This document shows positions 31,843 through 40,245 of a stretch of DNA of 64,000 bases, piece by piece. Made by a program: the position numbers and the translations under genes. Within the stretch, counting starts at the first letter, position 1; every line of letters starts with the position of its first letter. Below the pieces are notes generated by a model that made no database searches, had not been told where the DNA came from, and was given only the letters and a program-made list of their open reading frames with translations. This DNA is from Chloroflexota bacterium. Lineage in GTDB: Bacteria; Chloroflexota; Anaerolineae; UBA7937; B3-Chlor. Location of the stretch: assembly GCA_030603665.1 (NCBI GenBank), contig JAUVXJ010000014.1:31737-95736 (forward strand), written 5' to 3'.

Positions 31843-32748
31843 TTAACAACGCTGAATAGTGCGGAAAAAGTCAATCACGCTTCGATCGGGCACGAAGCCC
31901 AGATCATAGCAAGGAACTGCCCTGCTCATCCGGACCAGGAACTCGAGGATGAACCCCATGCCCTCCGGGTTCCAATAGGTGGGGAAGGATCTGACCAGCA
32001 AGCTGGTGAGGGCTGTCCTGGCTTCCAAGGGCACGGCACTGTTCTCCCCAGCGTGCCTGATGACGAATATGCGGTCCACAGGTGCCTTTGCTGGGGAACA
32101 TAGATTGACATCCCCATGCCAGGGTGTGCCGTAAGCCCAGAAACGTCCCTCCTCCTCGCGTACGATTACCCGGTCGTCGCTCAGGATAGTGACTCCCTCC
32201 TGATTCTTCCACAGGTCGGCCAGGGTACTTTTGCCCACCCCAGACGTGCCAGCGAAAATGATTGCGTGTCCCCTGTCGCTGACCGCCAAGGCATGGAGCA
32301 GCACTCCTCGCCCCAGGGAGAGCAAAGTCGTAAACAACACCTCTTCCAGGGGATATCCCAAGGGGTAGGGGCTGGGAGTTTGATCCACTGCGCGGGGCTC
32401 GATGTGGATATCGCCCTTCCTGAAATCGGCATCCACGACGGCTATTTGATAAGGTTCAGGTCCGAGCGCAGGCGATTGAAGGACAAAACACCATCTCCCG
32501 TCATCACGATACAGCTTCCAAGACCCACCCGAATCGAACACCTTCTCGCCGAACTTCAGGTCAGGAAGAGAGGCATATCGAACGGCGAAGGTGGCTTCTG
32601 ACCGGCCCTCCGACAGGAAAGACCGGTAGACGTCGGCCATCTCAAAGCGGTGGTCCTCGCCGTAGAGTTTGGCCGCTACGACAACACCTCCGATCTCCAG
32701 CTTCATCTCCCTGGATCTATTTCCGAGCAAAGTAGACATCCTCTTCAA
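31843..32748 (-). CDS. HprK-like P-loop kinase of peptide-modification loci
   Basis: A 301-residue protein. A P-loop FAGTSGVGKSTLADLW lies at about 166-180, followed by ILSDDRVIVREEEG (Walker B-like Asp pair) and the HPr-kinase-like GTPWHGDVNLCSPAKAPV. The N-terminal 140 residues are beta-rich and unassigned. HPr-kinase-like proteins of this kind occur in lasso-peptide and other ribosomal-peptide clusters, where some phosphorylate the peptide. It lies between the precursor and the signal peptidase. TTG 32748 is the longest start; ATG 32739 follows a GAAGAGG stretch. Confidence 0.75.
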   Translation of the reverse strand: MKRMSTLLGNRSREMKLEIGGVVVAAKLYGEDHRFEMADVYRSFLSEGRSEATFAVRYASLPDLKFGEKVFDSGGSWKLYRDDGRWCFVLQSPALGPEPYQIAVVDADFRKGDIHIEPRAVDQTPSPYPLGYPLEEVLFTTLLSLGRGVLLHALAVSDRGHAIIFAGTSGVGKSTLADLWKNQEGVTILSDDRVIVREEEGRFWAYGTPWHGDVNLCSPAKAPVDRIFVIRHAGENSAVPLEARTALTSLLVRSFPTYWNPEGMGFILEFLVRMSRAVPCYDLGFVPDRSVIDFFRTIQRC

Positions 32749-32898
32749 ACCGGGAGCAAATCTTCAACAGGCTTCTGTGCCCCGTACTTCCAACCTCTCA
32801 GGGTGCCCGCGGTGAATTGCCACCATCGTGCTATGCCACCCTTCGCCTGGACAGAGAGCGGTACCAAGCCGGGTCAGATCGTTGGAAGTTCGTCCAAG

Positions 32899-33078
32899 CT
32901 AGGTACCGTCTTCCTTGCAGTTATGCACGGCAAAGCACGTCCAAACGCTGCCGATGCCCCACTCATTGCCCAAGCTCGTCTTACAGTTGCCCAGCACCTG
33001 TTCTTCTGCGACCAGCTCAACCTGCTCCACTTGCGGTCTCTGATATGGCCGTCTTCTCTCCTTGGTGTCCCCTTTCAT
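32899..33078 (-). CDS. Candidate modified-peptide precursor with three Cys
   Basis: Fifty-nine residues. The leader-like half has RRPYQRPQVEQVELVAEE followed by QVLGNCK, a pattern typical of precursors for PqqD/radical-SAM pathways. The core-like half is TSLGNEWGIGSVWTC then FAVHNCKEDGT, Gly-rich with Cys at about 34, 49 and 55. ATG 33078 has GGAGGG nine bases upstream. It sits between the radical SAM gene and the kinase, as expected for the substrate. The modification type is unknown; thioether or Trp/Cys cross-links are possibilities. Confidence 0.7.
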   Translation of the reverse strand: MKGDTKERRRPYQRPQVEQVELVAEEQVLGNCKTSLGNEWGIGSVWTCFAVHNCKEDGT

Positions 33079-33177
33079 CACCGGTTTCCCTCCGTGAGTG
33101 ATGTGCTATTGGGCTTCGTCTTCTCTGAGGATCCCCCAATAAATGGGCGAACAACTGCTTCCGTTGCCTCTGTTTTT

Positions 33178-34269
33178 CTACGTTGCTGGAACATGGGGCC
33201 CAAAAGCCTCGGCCCGCAGGTGGGCAACCCGGCAGAGAAACTCCACCTTGGTCTCCTGATCAGCATGCGCCAATTGCGCCCAGCCAGGGCACTGGCCGCA
33301 TACAGAAATCAACTCGCACTGGTTGCACACATAGTCGTCACCCGCGTTGTGATAGCGGACCTGCGGGAGGAACTCGTGCCAGCCCTCGTCAAAGGACCCA
33401 TCACGCAGATCATAGCTGCGACCGCGAGATATGATGCACACCGAAAGCTGGCCATAGGGATCGATGTGGAAAGACTTGATTCCCGCCCCACAGACGTATA
33501 CGTATTCACGCTTCGAAGGTCGACCCAAGACTCTTTCATAGAAGCCGCGAAACTCCTCAAGTCGTTGGGCATCAGCCAGGTCAAGTTGCAGCACCTCTTC
33601 GGGAGCCAGTCTGAACTTGGTTGGGCCCTCTGCCCCGGCCAGCCCCGGATTGATCAGCGGATCGAAGCGGAAGCTCACGCCCAGCCCCTTGGCGTACTCC
33701 CTCATGGCCCGAATCTCGTGTTTGTTCAAGGTCATAGCCATCGTCTTGACCCGCAGGGGCGCGCCCCGCTCCAAGAGAAGCTCGATGGCCCGCAGGCAGC
33801 GCTCGTAGGAACCAGGAATGCCGGTCACCTTCTCGTAGGTCTCTTTGGTACGACCATAGAGGCTGATCTCCACCGCGAAGGGCCGCCATTCCTGAAGATA
33901 ATCGGCTATCTGCGGGGTGATCAGCGTGCCGTTGGTGAAGAGCGTGACCAGCAAGCCTTTCTGCTTGGCGTAGGCGTAAATGTCCAGGAAATCGGGGCGA
34001 AGCAGCGGCTCACCACCGGTGAGTAGAAGCCACAGACAGCCTTCGTCAACGATCTGATCCAAAAGGGCACAGATTTCGGGATAGCTGAGCTCTTCCTTCT
34101 CCAGATTGCCAGCGCGTGCATCGCCGATATAGCAGTGAACGCACCTCAGATTACAGCGGAAGGTCAGCTCCAAGGAACCGGCGATGGGCGCCCTCTTACC
34201 CGCGATCTTCTCGCTCAACCGCTTGCCGAACTCGCCATATCCAATCTTGGGGATGTGAGGGCACTGCAT
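33178..34269 (-). CDS. Radical SAM/SPASM peptide-modifying enzyme
   Basis: A 363-residue enzyme. The SAM cluster motif CNLRCVHC (C39, C43, C46 from this start) lies in the first strand, LLTGGEPLL in the second. A SPASM-type auxiliary-cluster domain at about 250-345 has CGAGIKSFHIDPYGQLSVC and CNQCELISVCGQC, then a last Cys in KVEFLC. It is expected to modify the neighbouring small peptide using radical chemistry. ATG 34269 follows the PqqD stop by one base, which suggests coupled translation; earlier starts lie inside the PqqD gene. The product type cannot be predicted from sequence. Confidence 0.92.
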   Translation of the reverse strand: MQCPHIPKIGYGEFGKRLSEKIAGKRAPIAGSLELTFRCNLRCVHCYIGDARAGNLEKEELSYPEICALLDQIVDEGCLWLLLTGGEPLLRPDFLDIYAYAKQKGLLVTLFTNGTLITPQIADYLQEWRPFAVEISLYGRTKETYEKVTGIPGSYERCLRAIELLLERGAPLRVKTMAMTLNKHEIRAMREYAKGLGVSFRFDPLINPGLAGAEGPTKFRLAPEEVLQLDLADAQRLEEFRGFYERVLGRPSKREYVYVCGAGIKSFHIDPYGQLSVCIISRGRSYDLRDGSFDEGWHEFLPQVRYHNAGDDYVCNQCELISVCGQCPGWAQLAHADQETKVEFLCRVAHLRAEAFGPHVPAT

Positions 34270-34270
34270 G

Positions 34271-34561
34271 CTACACCCCTGTAATCGCCCCAATCGCGCT
34301 CAACTGCTGCATGAACTCCGTCAAGTCCTTCTGCGCCTCCTCCTCGGTAGTCTCGAACTCCTCAACTATTAGAGGCAGGATCTCAGCAGTTGTTCTCCGG
34401 CCATCCACCTGCTCCCAGATATAGGCACCTACCTCGCTGAGGGTGTAGATACTGTCCAGATCCGCCACGTTCTGCCGAATCGGTACCAGGATAACTTCGT
34501 CCTCGATCCTCCGGGAGACGATGGAATCATCCTGGCGGTAGACCTCCGGTGAGAAACTCAA
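34271..34561 (-). CDS. PqqD-family peptide-recognition protein
   Basis: A 96-residue PqqD-like protein (the RiPP recognition element fold) that binds leader peptides and presents them to the radical SAM enzyme. Seen in ILVPIRQNVADLDSIYTLSE, VGAYIWEQVDGRRTTAEI and the C-terminal helix pair EEAQKDLTEFMQQLSAIGAI. It is the first gene of the operon, with a TTG start at 34561 and GAAGGAGAG upstream. Confidence 0.88.
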   Translation of the reverse strand: MSFSPEVYRQDDSIVSRRIEDEVILVPIRQNVADLDSIYTLSEVGAYIWEQVDGRRTTAEILPLIVEEFETTEEEAQKDLTEFMQQLSAIGAITGV

Positions 34562-34603
34562 GGCTAACTCTCCTTCGATTCCCTTGCAGATGCTGCCTAA
34601 CGA

Positions 34604-34632
34604 ACTATATCACACAGTTCATCAGCTGTCAA
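34604..34632 (-). promoter_or_regulatory. Strong promoter of the peptide-modification operon
   Basis: On the minus strand -35 TTGACA (34627-34632), exactly 17 bases, -10 TATAGT (34604-34609). PqqD starts about 45 bases downstream. The promoter separates the operon from the C25 gene upstream, so the two are not obligatorily co-transcribed. Confidence 0.75.
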
Positions 34633-34710
34633 GCATGCCCTTCTGAGGATCTGGAAGGCGTGCCCCAAACTCGGATGTAGGCGACCGACGTGCCACATCG
34701 GGTTCTGTTT

Positions 34711-34902
34711 TCACCCCAATAGGCCACTCCCAGGGATGGCACCGCAGGCTGGCCTCACCTGGGTGGCAACCTCCCCACCACCATGTGGCTGTTGGGCCTT
34801 CTCAACATCCTTCCTCTTGGGGTCCAAGTAGGTCCGTCTACAAATCTCTAGCGAGCCCCTTTTCGTCGCTCCATCAGAAATCTGGCAGCCTACGTACAGC
34901 AT
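34711..34902 (-). CDS. Possible second small peptide gene
   Basis: A frame of about 63 residues from ATG 34902. Its second half, RRTYLDPKRKDVEKAQQPHG then GGEVATQVRPACGAIPGSG, has the (R/K)-Y-x-x-P-x-x-x-x-V pattern and Gly/Cys-containing end seen in the certain precursor. It lies between the C25 lipoprotein gene and the peptide operon on the same strand. No ribosome site is visible before ATG 34902 or the alternative GTG, so it may be a remnant. Confidence 0.3.
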   Translation of the reverse strand: MLYVGCQISDGATKRGSLEICRRTYLDPKRKDVEKAQQPHGGGEVATQVRPACGAIPGSGLLG

Positions 34903-34920
34903 CTTTGTGTGCACCAGGGG

Positions 34921-37134
34921 TCAATCTGCTCTGGCCAGCTGTAAGGCAGGGTCGCCGAGGAGGGTGAAGGTCTCGCTCACGTCCCGCTGGCCCTGGGTCT
35001 CGGCGGCCACGGAGCGCTTGGCCTCCAGAATCGCTTGACCGACCGTCGGCGTGTCCACTCCAAGCAGGGCGTTGAGGAGAGCCCGGTTCAAGGGTCCCTG
35101 ATCGGAGGACAGCGTCAGGCTGCTGGGAGCGAAAACCGCCACCGCCCCGCCATCCTTCGCCAGCAGCAACTCCTCGGCCATGGCGTCGCGTTCGGGATGG
35201 CCGAAGAACCCCAGGAGACAGGACATCAAGATCACCATCGGTTGCCGCCCGTCATTGCCCAAAGAGCCGATCTGCTCTGACGACAGAAGCCTGTCGTCCG
35301 ACCAGAGGTCGATGCTGCCGTGGCCAACGTAGTTCACGATCAGGCTACCATCGGCGAGCTCCTGCGCCACGGCGGACTGTGGGTCCTCGACAGAGCCAGC
35401 ATACACCTTGGACACCTCGTAGCTCGAGGGGACGGACTGCTCGGCCAGCAGGTCCGACTGCGTGGCGAAGCTGGCCTCTTTTCCATCGGCCACCAGAACT
35501 ACCCTCTGTCTCCACGCCCCCCCAGGGGCATGCTGTTCATAGGCGATGATCTTGTCCACCACCGCTCTGGCCTCGTCTGCTGTGCTCACTGGCAGGCGGC
35601 CGATGGCCATATCCGGTAGCACATCTTGGTCGTCCAGGCAAACGAACCAGTTGTCGCTCACCGTTTGACCGCTGAAGACCGTCTCCACCAGAGAGGTGGG
35701 CAAGAGGCTCTTGTTGGAACCCTGCAAGTTATCCCGGTAGTCATAGCTGGCGTCTCCGACCAACAAGACGTATTGAGGAGCAGGCTTGGCCCAATGCGTA
35801 TGCGCATATCTCAGCAACTCGCGAATGGCCCTGGGGTCCACCAGGCCGTAGTTGAACTGGTCACAAACCTCGGTGATGGTGACTACCAGCACTGTGAGTC
35901 CTTGCCCTCTGCGCCACTCGACGAGCGGTTCGATGGTCTGCCGGAAGTCTTCATGAGTGATGACGATGTAGTCAGCTTGGTTGCTTGCACTCCGCAGCTC
36001 GGCAGATTTGGTGGCAGCGGTGATGCTGGTCGGCCTCCGCAGCCCAGCCTGGCTCACCGCCTCATAGCTGCGGCCAGATGGCTCATCGTCGCAGAAAGAG
36101 AGCGTATACCCCGATTCGGTGTTCTCGACGACTGCGTCTGCGATCAGTGCGGTATCGAGCGGCGCACTGACGTCGAACAGCCAGACAGGCGCAGCGCTGA
36201 AGCCGCCTAGCGCATAGGACCCGCCCTGGCCACGGAACGCCAGAGTCTCGTCCCTGGCGATGAAATGCCGCTGGTAATCGAGCTCGAACCAGTCGACGAG
36301 CGCGATGTCCACCCGGGCGCCCGTGTCACCCAGCGCCTCCAGACCAAGGATATTCTCCCCCTCTAACAGACATGAGTGCGGTACCGCAGATTCTATCACG
36401 TGACGTTCCTGCCCATCCCAGCTGGCTTCTCCCACCGTGCAGCCGTTGAGATGGATTCGTACGTGGTGGTCGGGACTCACCCCATCGCTCGTGTATCCCA
36501 GTAGCGCCAATCGCAGCAATCCATCGCCAGGGACCAGGTCCACCACATCTACGGGAAGATCCGTTGTCTCTGGAGCGAGGAGCTTCTGCCAGTACCAGTG
36601 ATCTTCACCCTCAGGAGCCATGCCGGCGTAGAACAGGTCCTCTTCCCCGCGAACGGTGTGGAGAAAGGAAGTAGCAGGGGCTCCACAGGCCCCAGGGGGT
36701 ACATCCCTCCCAGCCATCCCCTTTCCAACAACACCGTTCAGATCGAGCCAGTACACATTCTCTCGACTATAGCGGGTGGTGTTGCCTGTGCCCTGGAAGA
36801 TGATGCTCAACTCCGTACCCTCCCCTGACACGAGGAGGGGGACCTCCTGGCCCTGGTTGGACAGACTGATCCGTTGGGGATCCGCGCCGCCGAGGTCGAG
36901 ACCCGCCGCCACCAGATCTGCGTGGGACAGGAGATAGATGCCATCCTCGTCGACAGTGACCTTGGCCATCGTGGCGCGTGGTGAAAGGGTGGACTCAGGC
37001 GGCACCGCTGAGGAGCAGGCAACCAGCAATCCCACGAAAGCCAGGAGGAGTACGGGCCATGGGTGAGGACTCGATCCTAGCGGGATCCTCAACCTACCCT
37101 GATGAGAAGATGCGTCTGGAGGATGCATCTTCAC
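34921..37134 (-). CDS. C25 (gingipain-like) cysteine protease 2, lipoprotein
   Basis: A 737-residue protein. The signal peptide ends in a lipobox (LLVACSS, Cys near 42), so it is a predicted lipoprotein. The beta domains and C25 domain match those of the protease at 27049-30060: YIVITHEDFRQTIEPLVEWR, YVLLVGDASYDYRDN, MAIGRLPVSTADEARAVVD, the catalytic His in NYVGHG (H605) and Cys in ILMSCLLGFF (C639). It is shorter than its paralogue in the N-terminal region. GTG 37134 overlaps the TGA of the FN3-anchor gene (GTGA), pointing to translational coupling. Confidence 0.87.
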   Translation of the reverse strand: MKMHPPDASSHQGRLRIPLGSSPHPWPVLLLAFVGLLVACSSAVPPESTLSPRATMAKVTVDEDGIYLLSHADLVAAGLDLGGADPQRISLSNQGQEVPLLVSGEGTELSIIFQGTGNTTRYSRENVYWLDLNGVVGKGMAGRDVPPGACGAPATSFLHTVRGEEDLFYAGMAPEGEDHWYWQKLLAPETTDLPVDVVDLVPGDGLLRLALLGYTSDGVSPDHHVRIHLNGCTVGEASWDGQERHVIESAVPHSCLLEGENILGLEALGDTGARVDIALVDWFELDYQRHFIARDETLAFRGQGGSYALGGFSAAPVWLFDVSAPLDTALIADAVVENTESGYTLSFCDDEPSGRSYEAVSQAGLRRPTSITAATKSAELRSASNQADYIVITHEDFRQTIEPLVEWRRGQGLTVLVVTITEVCDQFNYGLVDPRAIRELLRYAHTHWAKPAPQYVLLVGDASYDYRDNLQGSNKSLLPTSLVETVFSGQTVSDNWFVCLDDQDVLPDMAIGRLPVSTADEARAVVDKIIAYEQHAPGGAWRQRVVLVADGKEASFATQSDLLAEQSVPSSYEVSKVYAGSVEDPQSAVAQELADGSLIVNYVGHGSIDLWSDDRLLSSEQIGSLGNDGRQPMVILMSCLLGFFGHPERDAMAEELLLAKDGGAVAVFAPSSLTLSSDQGPLNRALLNALLGVDTPTVGQAILEAKRSVAAETQGQRDVSETFTLLGDPALQLARAD

Positions 37135-38051
37135 AGGCTAAGCTTGCGGACCAGCGCCAGAGCTATCGAGAGCAGCAGCACCCCGAAAGCGGCCAGCAGG
37201 GAAATGAACAGCAAGATGGTACTGGGATGGATCGTGGGCCAGTGGAGGCGCAAGGAGGACCATCCAGAGGTTCCAGCCTGAGAGTCGCCGCCCGCCGCGC
37301 CCGTACTCCCAGGGGAGGTGTCGGAGCTCCCCGTCATGCTCGTGGCCGTCGGTGCAGGGCTCAAGTGCCCAGGGAGGGCGCTGGGGGTCGCAGTGGGCAG
37401 GGACGATCCTTCGGCGATCGCGGTGGGAGACGGCAGCTGCTCAACGCTGGATGTGGGGCTGGCCTCAGGAGTGCTGGTCGGCGGGGAGGTCGCGGTTGGC
37501 AAGGTCGTAGGTGTGGAGGTGGGCAAGGTAGTCGACGTGGACGACGGCGTAGCTGTAGGCGCGAGCGTAGGCGTCGCCGTGGGCACTCTGGTCGGTGTGG
37601 AGGTAGGCGTTGCGGTCGGCGTGGATGTAGGCGTTTCAGTCGGAGTGGAAGCAGACACAGGTCCGTGAAGCGTGGGCACCCCGTGGAAGTCCACGTCCTC
37701 CAGCCAGTAGTAGTAGGTGACGCCCTCCACGACCTCTGTATCGGGGTAGACGTAAGTAGCACCAAACATACACCCGAAGCATTCAGATGGGATCAGCGAC
37801 TGATTGAGCTTCTGAGCTTCACTGAGGTCTGGCACCTCGGCGCGGAAGAGGTTGAATCCTACGTTGTCCAGCTCTTGGGCCGTTTCCCATTGTAGAACCA
37901 CGCAGTCTTCCTCACCTGTGGCCGTGAAGTACAATAGATACACCGCCGCCCGTACCGGCGAGGGTCGCGCCGGAAGAAGCCAGGATACGGCCATCATACC
38001 CATGGCGCAGACAAGGACGAATCTTCTGACCAGACAAAGAGGACGGTTCAC
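37131..38051 (-). CDS. FN3-like surface protein with Thr/Pro-repeat stalk and membrane anchor
   Basis: A 306-residue exported protein. A signal peptide (1-35) is followed by VYLLYFTATGEEDCVVLQWE, an FN3-like domain (about 40-125) homologous to the one at 26428-26937. The stalk (about 126-265) is built of short T-P-T-(A/E/S)-type repeats, and a single membrane helix (about 280-300) ends RKLSL. The stalk would hold the domain away from the membrane and is a likely glycosylation region. It begins at GTG 38051. It overlaps the C25 lipoprotein gene by four bases. Confidence 0.78.
   Translation of the reverse strand: MNRPLCLVRRFVLVCAMGMMAVSWLLPARPSPVRAAVYLLYFTATGEEDCVVLQWETAQELDNVGFNLFRAEVPDLSEAQKLNQSLIPSECFGCMFGATYVYPDTEVVEGVTYYYWLEDVDFHGVPTLHGPVSASTPTETPTSTPTATPTSTPTRVPTATPTLAPTATPSSTSTTLPTSTPTTLPTATSPPTSTPEASPTSSVEQLPSPTAIAEGSSLPTATPSALPGHLSPAPTATSMTGSSDTSPGSTGAAGGDSQAGTSGWSSLRLHWPTIHPSTILLFISLLAAFGVLLLSIALALVRKLSL
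37440..37660 (-). repeat. Low-complexity Thr-Pro-coding repeat
   Basis: Imperfect six- to twelve-base repeats of the GTCGGCGTGGATGTAGGC kind on the plus strand encode the Thr/Pro stalk. Repeat number is likely variable between strains. Confidence 0.75.
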
Positions 38052-38158
38052 GTCGCTGCCCCTGTCACAAACGCGCTTTCGCCTAAGCCTAACATATCCC
38101 TATGAGTACGTCAACTGTCCTACCGGGGTTCCCAGCCGGCCTGCCGGCTACCCCAAAC

Positions 38159-38227
38159 GTAGCAGCCCACCGACTAGAGGCACTGGCTGCTCAAAGGTCC
38201 CATCGGTGGGCTGCTACCGTCAAGTAG
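38159..38227. repeat. 15-bp perfect inverted repeat between the surface-protein and hydrolase regions
   Basis: GTAGCAGCCCACCGA (38159-38173) and TCGGTGGGCTGCTAC (38213-38227) flank 39 bases. A smaller AGCCGG...CCGGCT pair lies at 38135-38150. It could be a long-stem terminator for the hydrolase operon, or the remnant ends of a small mobile element. Confidence 0.6.
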
Positions 38228-38258
38228 TGAATCACACAGGTGAGTAGGCGTATTCCTG

Positions 38259-40205
38259 TCAACCCCCCTTGTCTTCTTCGGGCCAATGGCGTATCCACTG
38301 CTTCCGCCAGAAGGGCGCGCCGTTCAGTTTCGCCTCTATCGTCATGTCCAGAGCCACTGTCCTGTACACCGACACGGTGTGGACTTCGATCTCCTCACCC
38401 TCGCTCTCCCTACGAGCCCAGCTCTCCGCGTGGGCGCTGGGCAGCGACGGTTGATCCTGGCTCGCCGTAGCGGAGCACTCGTGCCGGTAACTGATCGTGG
38501 CGGGCCCATCGCCGCCGTCGATGGCCAGTTGATCGTAGATCCCGATGCGCACGGTGACCGTCTTGGCTATCGGGTCATGCTCGATGCGCCACAAGGGTGC
38601 CCTCACCGGTGGGTGCGGTATCTCTTGGGGGACCAAGAACGCTGGCTTTCTGGCCTCGGTGCGGGGCGGTCGGACCGGCAGTATCACTTCGGAGAGAGGC
38701 TCGCCACCCCAGCCGATGGAGATCTCACCTGGACCAATACTGGGCAACACGCGAGGAAAATTGGACCCAGCAATGAACAGCCGGAGCCGGTGGCCGGCTG
38801 GCAACAGGTAGTCCGTGGGCATCATCCTCAACCGAGCGCTCGGCCCGACATCCGACACCTCGCCCCACAGGTTCTCCTGCCTCTTGGCCCAGTCCACATC
38901 CAGCCAGGTGTCTGAGATCAGAGTGGACTTCCCGTCAGGGGCCACATCGCTGAGCTTGACGGCGAGGAGCGTTTCAGGGGTTGTGGACCCGTACCGGACG
39001 ACGACCTCCGGCACACCACATATCTCCATATCCTTTTCGAGCGGCGGCGTGGTATAGGTTACGCCTTTCAGTTCGTCCGGTCTCTGGTCCAGATCCAACC
39101 CCTGATGAGTGCGGAAGTCAGAATAAGCGCCCACCGTCGCGTCGTATTCGAAAGAGTCGCTGCCACCCCCGGAGTCCGCCGGGGCCTCCTGCAGAAGTGT
39201 GCTGTCCGGACCGAGATAGAGAGTCAATTCGTCCACTTCGGGAGGCGGGAAATCATCTTCGTGGAACCACTGATCGACACCCTGCACGTAGACCGCGACC
39301 GGTGGTTCGTCCATGATCCCCGTGTCCTTGTCTTTGAGCCAGTAGTCGAACCAGCGCTGCAGTTCGTGCAGGTAATCGATCTTCCCAGCGTGTCCGACGT
39401 CGGGCAGCACGTGCATCCAGGGCCCAGCGATCAGCTTCTTGGGCACCTTGAGCCCCTGGTATGTGTCGATCATCCCCCTCAGCACCACGTCGCGCCACCC
39501 GGACCACAGGAGGACAGGGACCTGGATACGCTCGATGGTCTCGATAGGAGGCTTGTATGGATCTTCCCCTGCGTGAGCCTGATCGAGGGACGCCACCATC
39601 CAAGGTACATTCGACTCCAGGTGCTCTCGCCACACCGACAACCACCGGCCCTCTTCATCCCTGTACCCAGGAGGCATGAAGTTCCATCCCGCCATCCTGG
39701 GGCCAAACTGCGCCAGAGTCTCCAGGAAATGGGGACGCCCACCACTGGACAGGTAGCCCCCGCCGGTTGCAGAGCCATGAAAGGCAACCGCTGTGGCCAG
39801 ATGAGGCGGGTTCTGCGCAGCGGTCAGCAGCGAGGCCGCCCCTCCGTACGACTTCCCCCACACACCCACCTTCCCGGTGCACCACTCCTGGGCCGCCGCC
39901 CACTCCACGGTCTCAAAGTAGTCCCGTTGCTGGCGATCGCCTTGTATGGGCATCGTTGAACCGCCAGAGTTGCCGGTGCCCCGCACGTCGATAGCCAGAC
40001 ATACGTAGCCTACCTGGGCCATGGCTCGCATCAACTCTTCGTAGACCAGAGCAAACCACCCATCCTTGTGATAGGGTGTGTAGCTGATCAGCGCCGGCAC
40101 CGGCTCGTCCACCAGCGGCCGGTACAGGTTGGCCGCCATCGTTACGCCATCGGACATGGGAATCAGGCGATTGCTGATTCTTTCGGTCTGGTAGAGTGGT
40201 TTCAC
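38259..40205 (-). CDS. CocE/NonD (S15-like) alpha/beta hydrolase 1
   Basis: About 648 residues. An alpha/beta-hydrolase core (about 1-270) has the nucleophile elbow VGVWGKSYGG (Ser about 110) and AIDVRGTGNSGG. The PepX/CocE-type C-terminal jelly-roll (about 330-560) carries PLEKDMEICGVPEVV. The family hydrolyses acyl or X-Pro peptide bonds, cocaine being a known odd substrate. GTG 40205 is chosen because GAGGTGAGAG stands directly upstream and a longer start would overlap the next gene by 62 bases. It is one of four tandem paralogues; no signal peptide. Confidence 0.88.
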   Translation of the reverse strand: MKPLYQTERISNRLIPMSDGVTMAANLYRPLVDEPVPALISYTPYHKDGWFALVYEELMRAMAQVGYVCLAIDVRGTGNSGGSTMPIQGDRQQRDYFETVEWAAAQEWCTGKVGVWGKSYGGAASLLTAAQNPPHLATAVAFHGSATGGGYLSSGGRPHFLETLAQFGPRMAGWNFMPPGYRDEEGRWLSVWREHLESNVPWMVASLDQAHAGEDPYKPPIETIERIQVPVLLWSGWRDVVLRGMIDTYQGLKVPKKLIAGPWMHVLPDVGHAGKIDYLHELQRWFDYWLKDKDTGIMDEPPVAVYVQGVDQWFHEDDFPPPEVDELTLYLGPDSTLLQEAPADSGGGSDSFEYDATVGAYSDFRTHQGLDLDQRPDELKGVTYTTPPLEKDMEICGVPEVVVRYGSTTPETLLAVKLSDVAPDGKSTLISDTWLDVDWAKRQENLWGEVSDVGPSARLRMMPTDYLLPAGHRLRLFIAGSNFPRVLPSIGPGEISIGWGGEPLSEVILPVRPPRTEARKPAFLVPQEIPHPPVRAPLWRIEHDPIAKTVTVRIGIYDQLAIDGGDGPATISYRHECSATASQDQPSLPSAHAESWARRESEGEEIEVHTVSVYRTVALDMTIEAKLNGAPFWRKQWIRHWPEEDKGG

Positions 40206-40245
40206 TCCTCTCACCTCCTGTTGCTCGCCGCTACTGTTTCCACTG

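Noticed and set aside
32650..34026. A 458-residue plus-strand frame opposite the kinase, precursor and radical SAM genes
   Set aside because: It crosses three well-supported minus-strand genes and has no recognisable motif or ribosome site.
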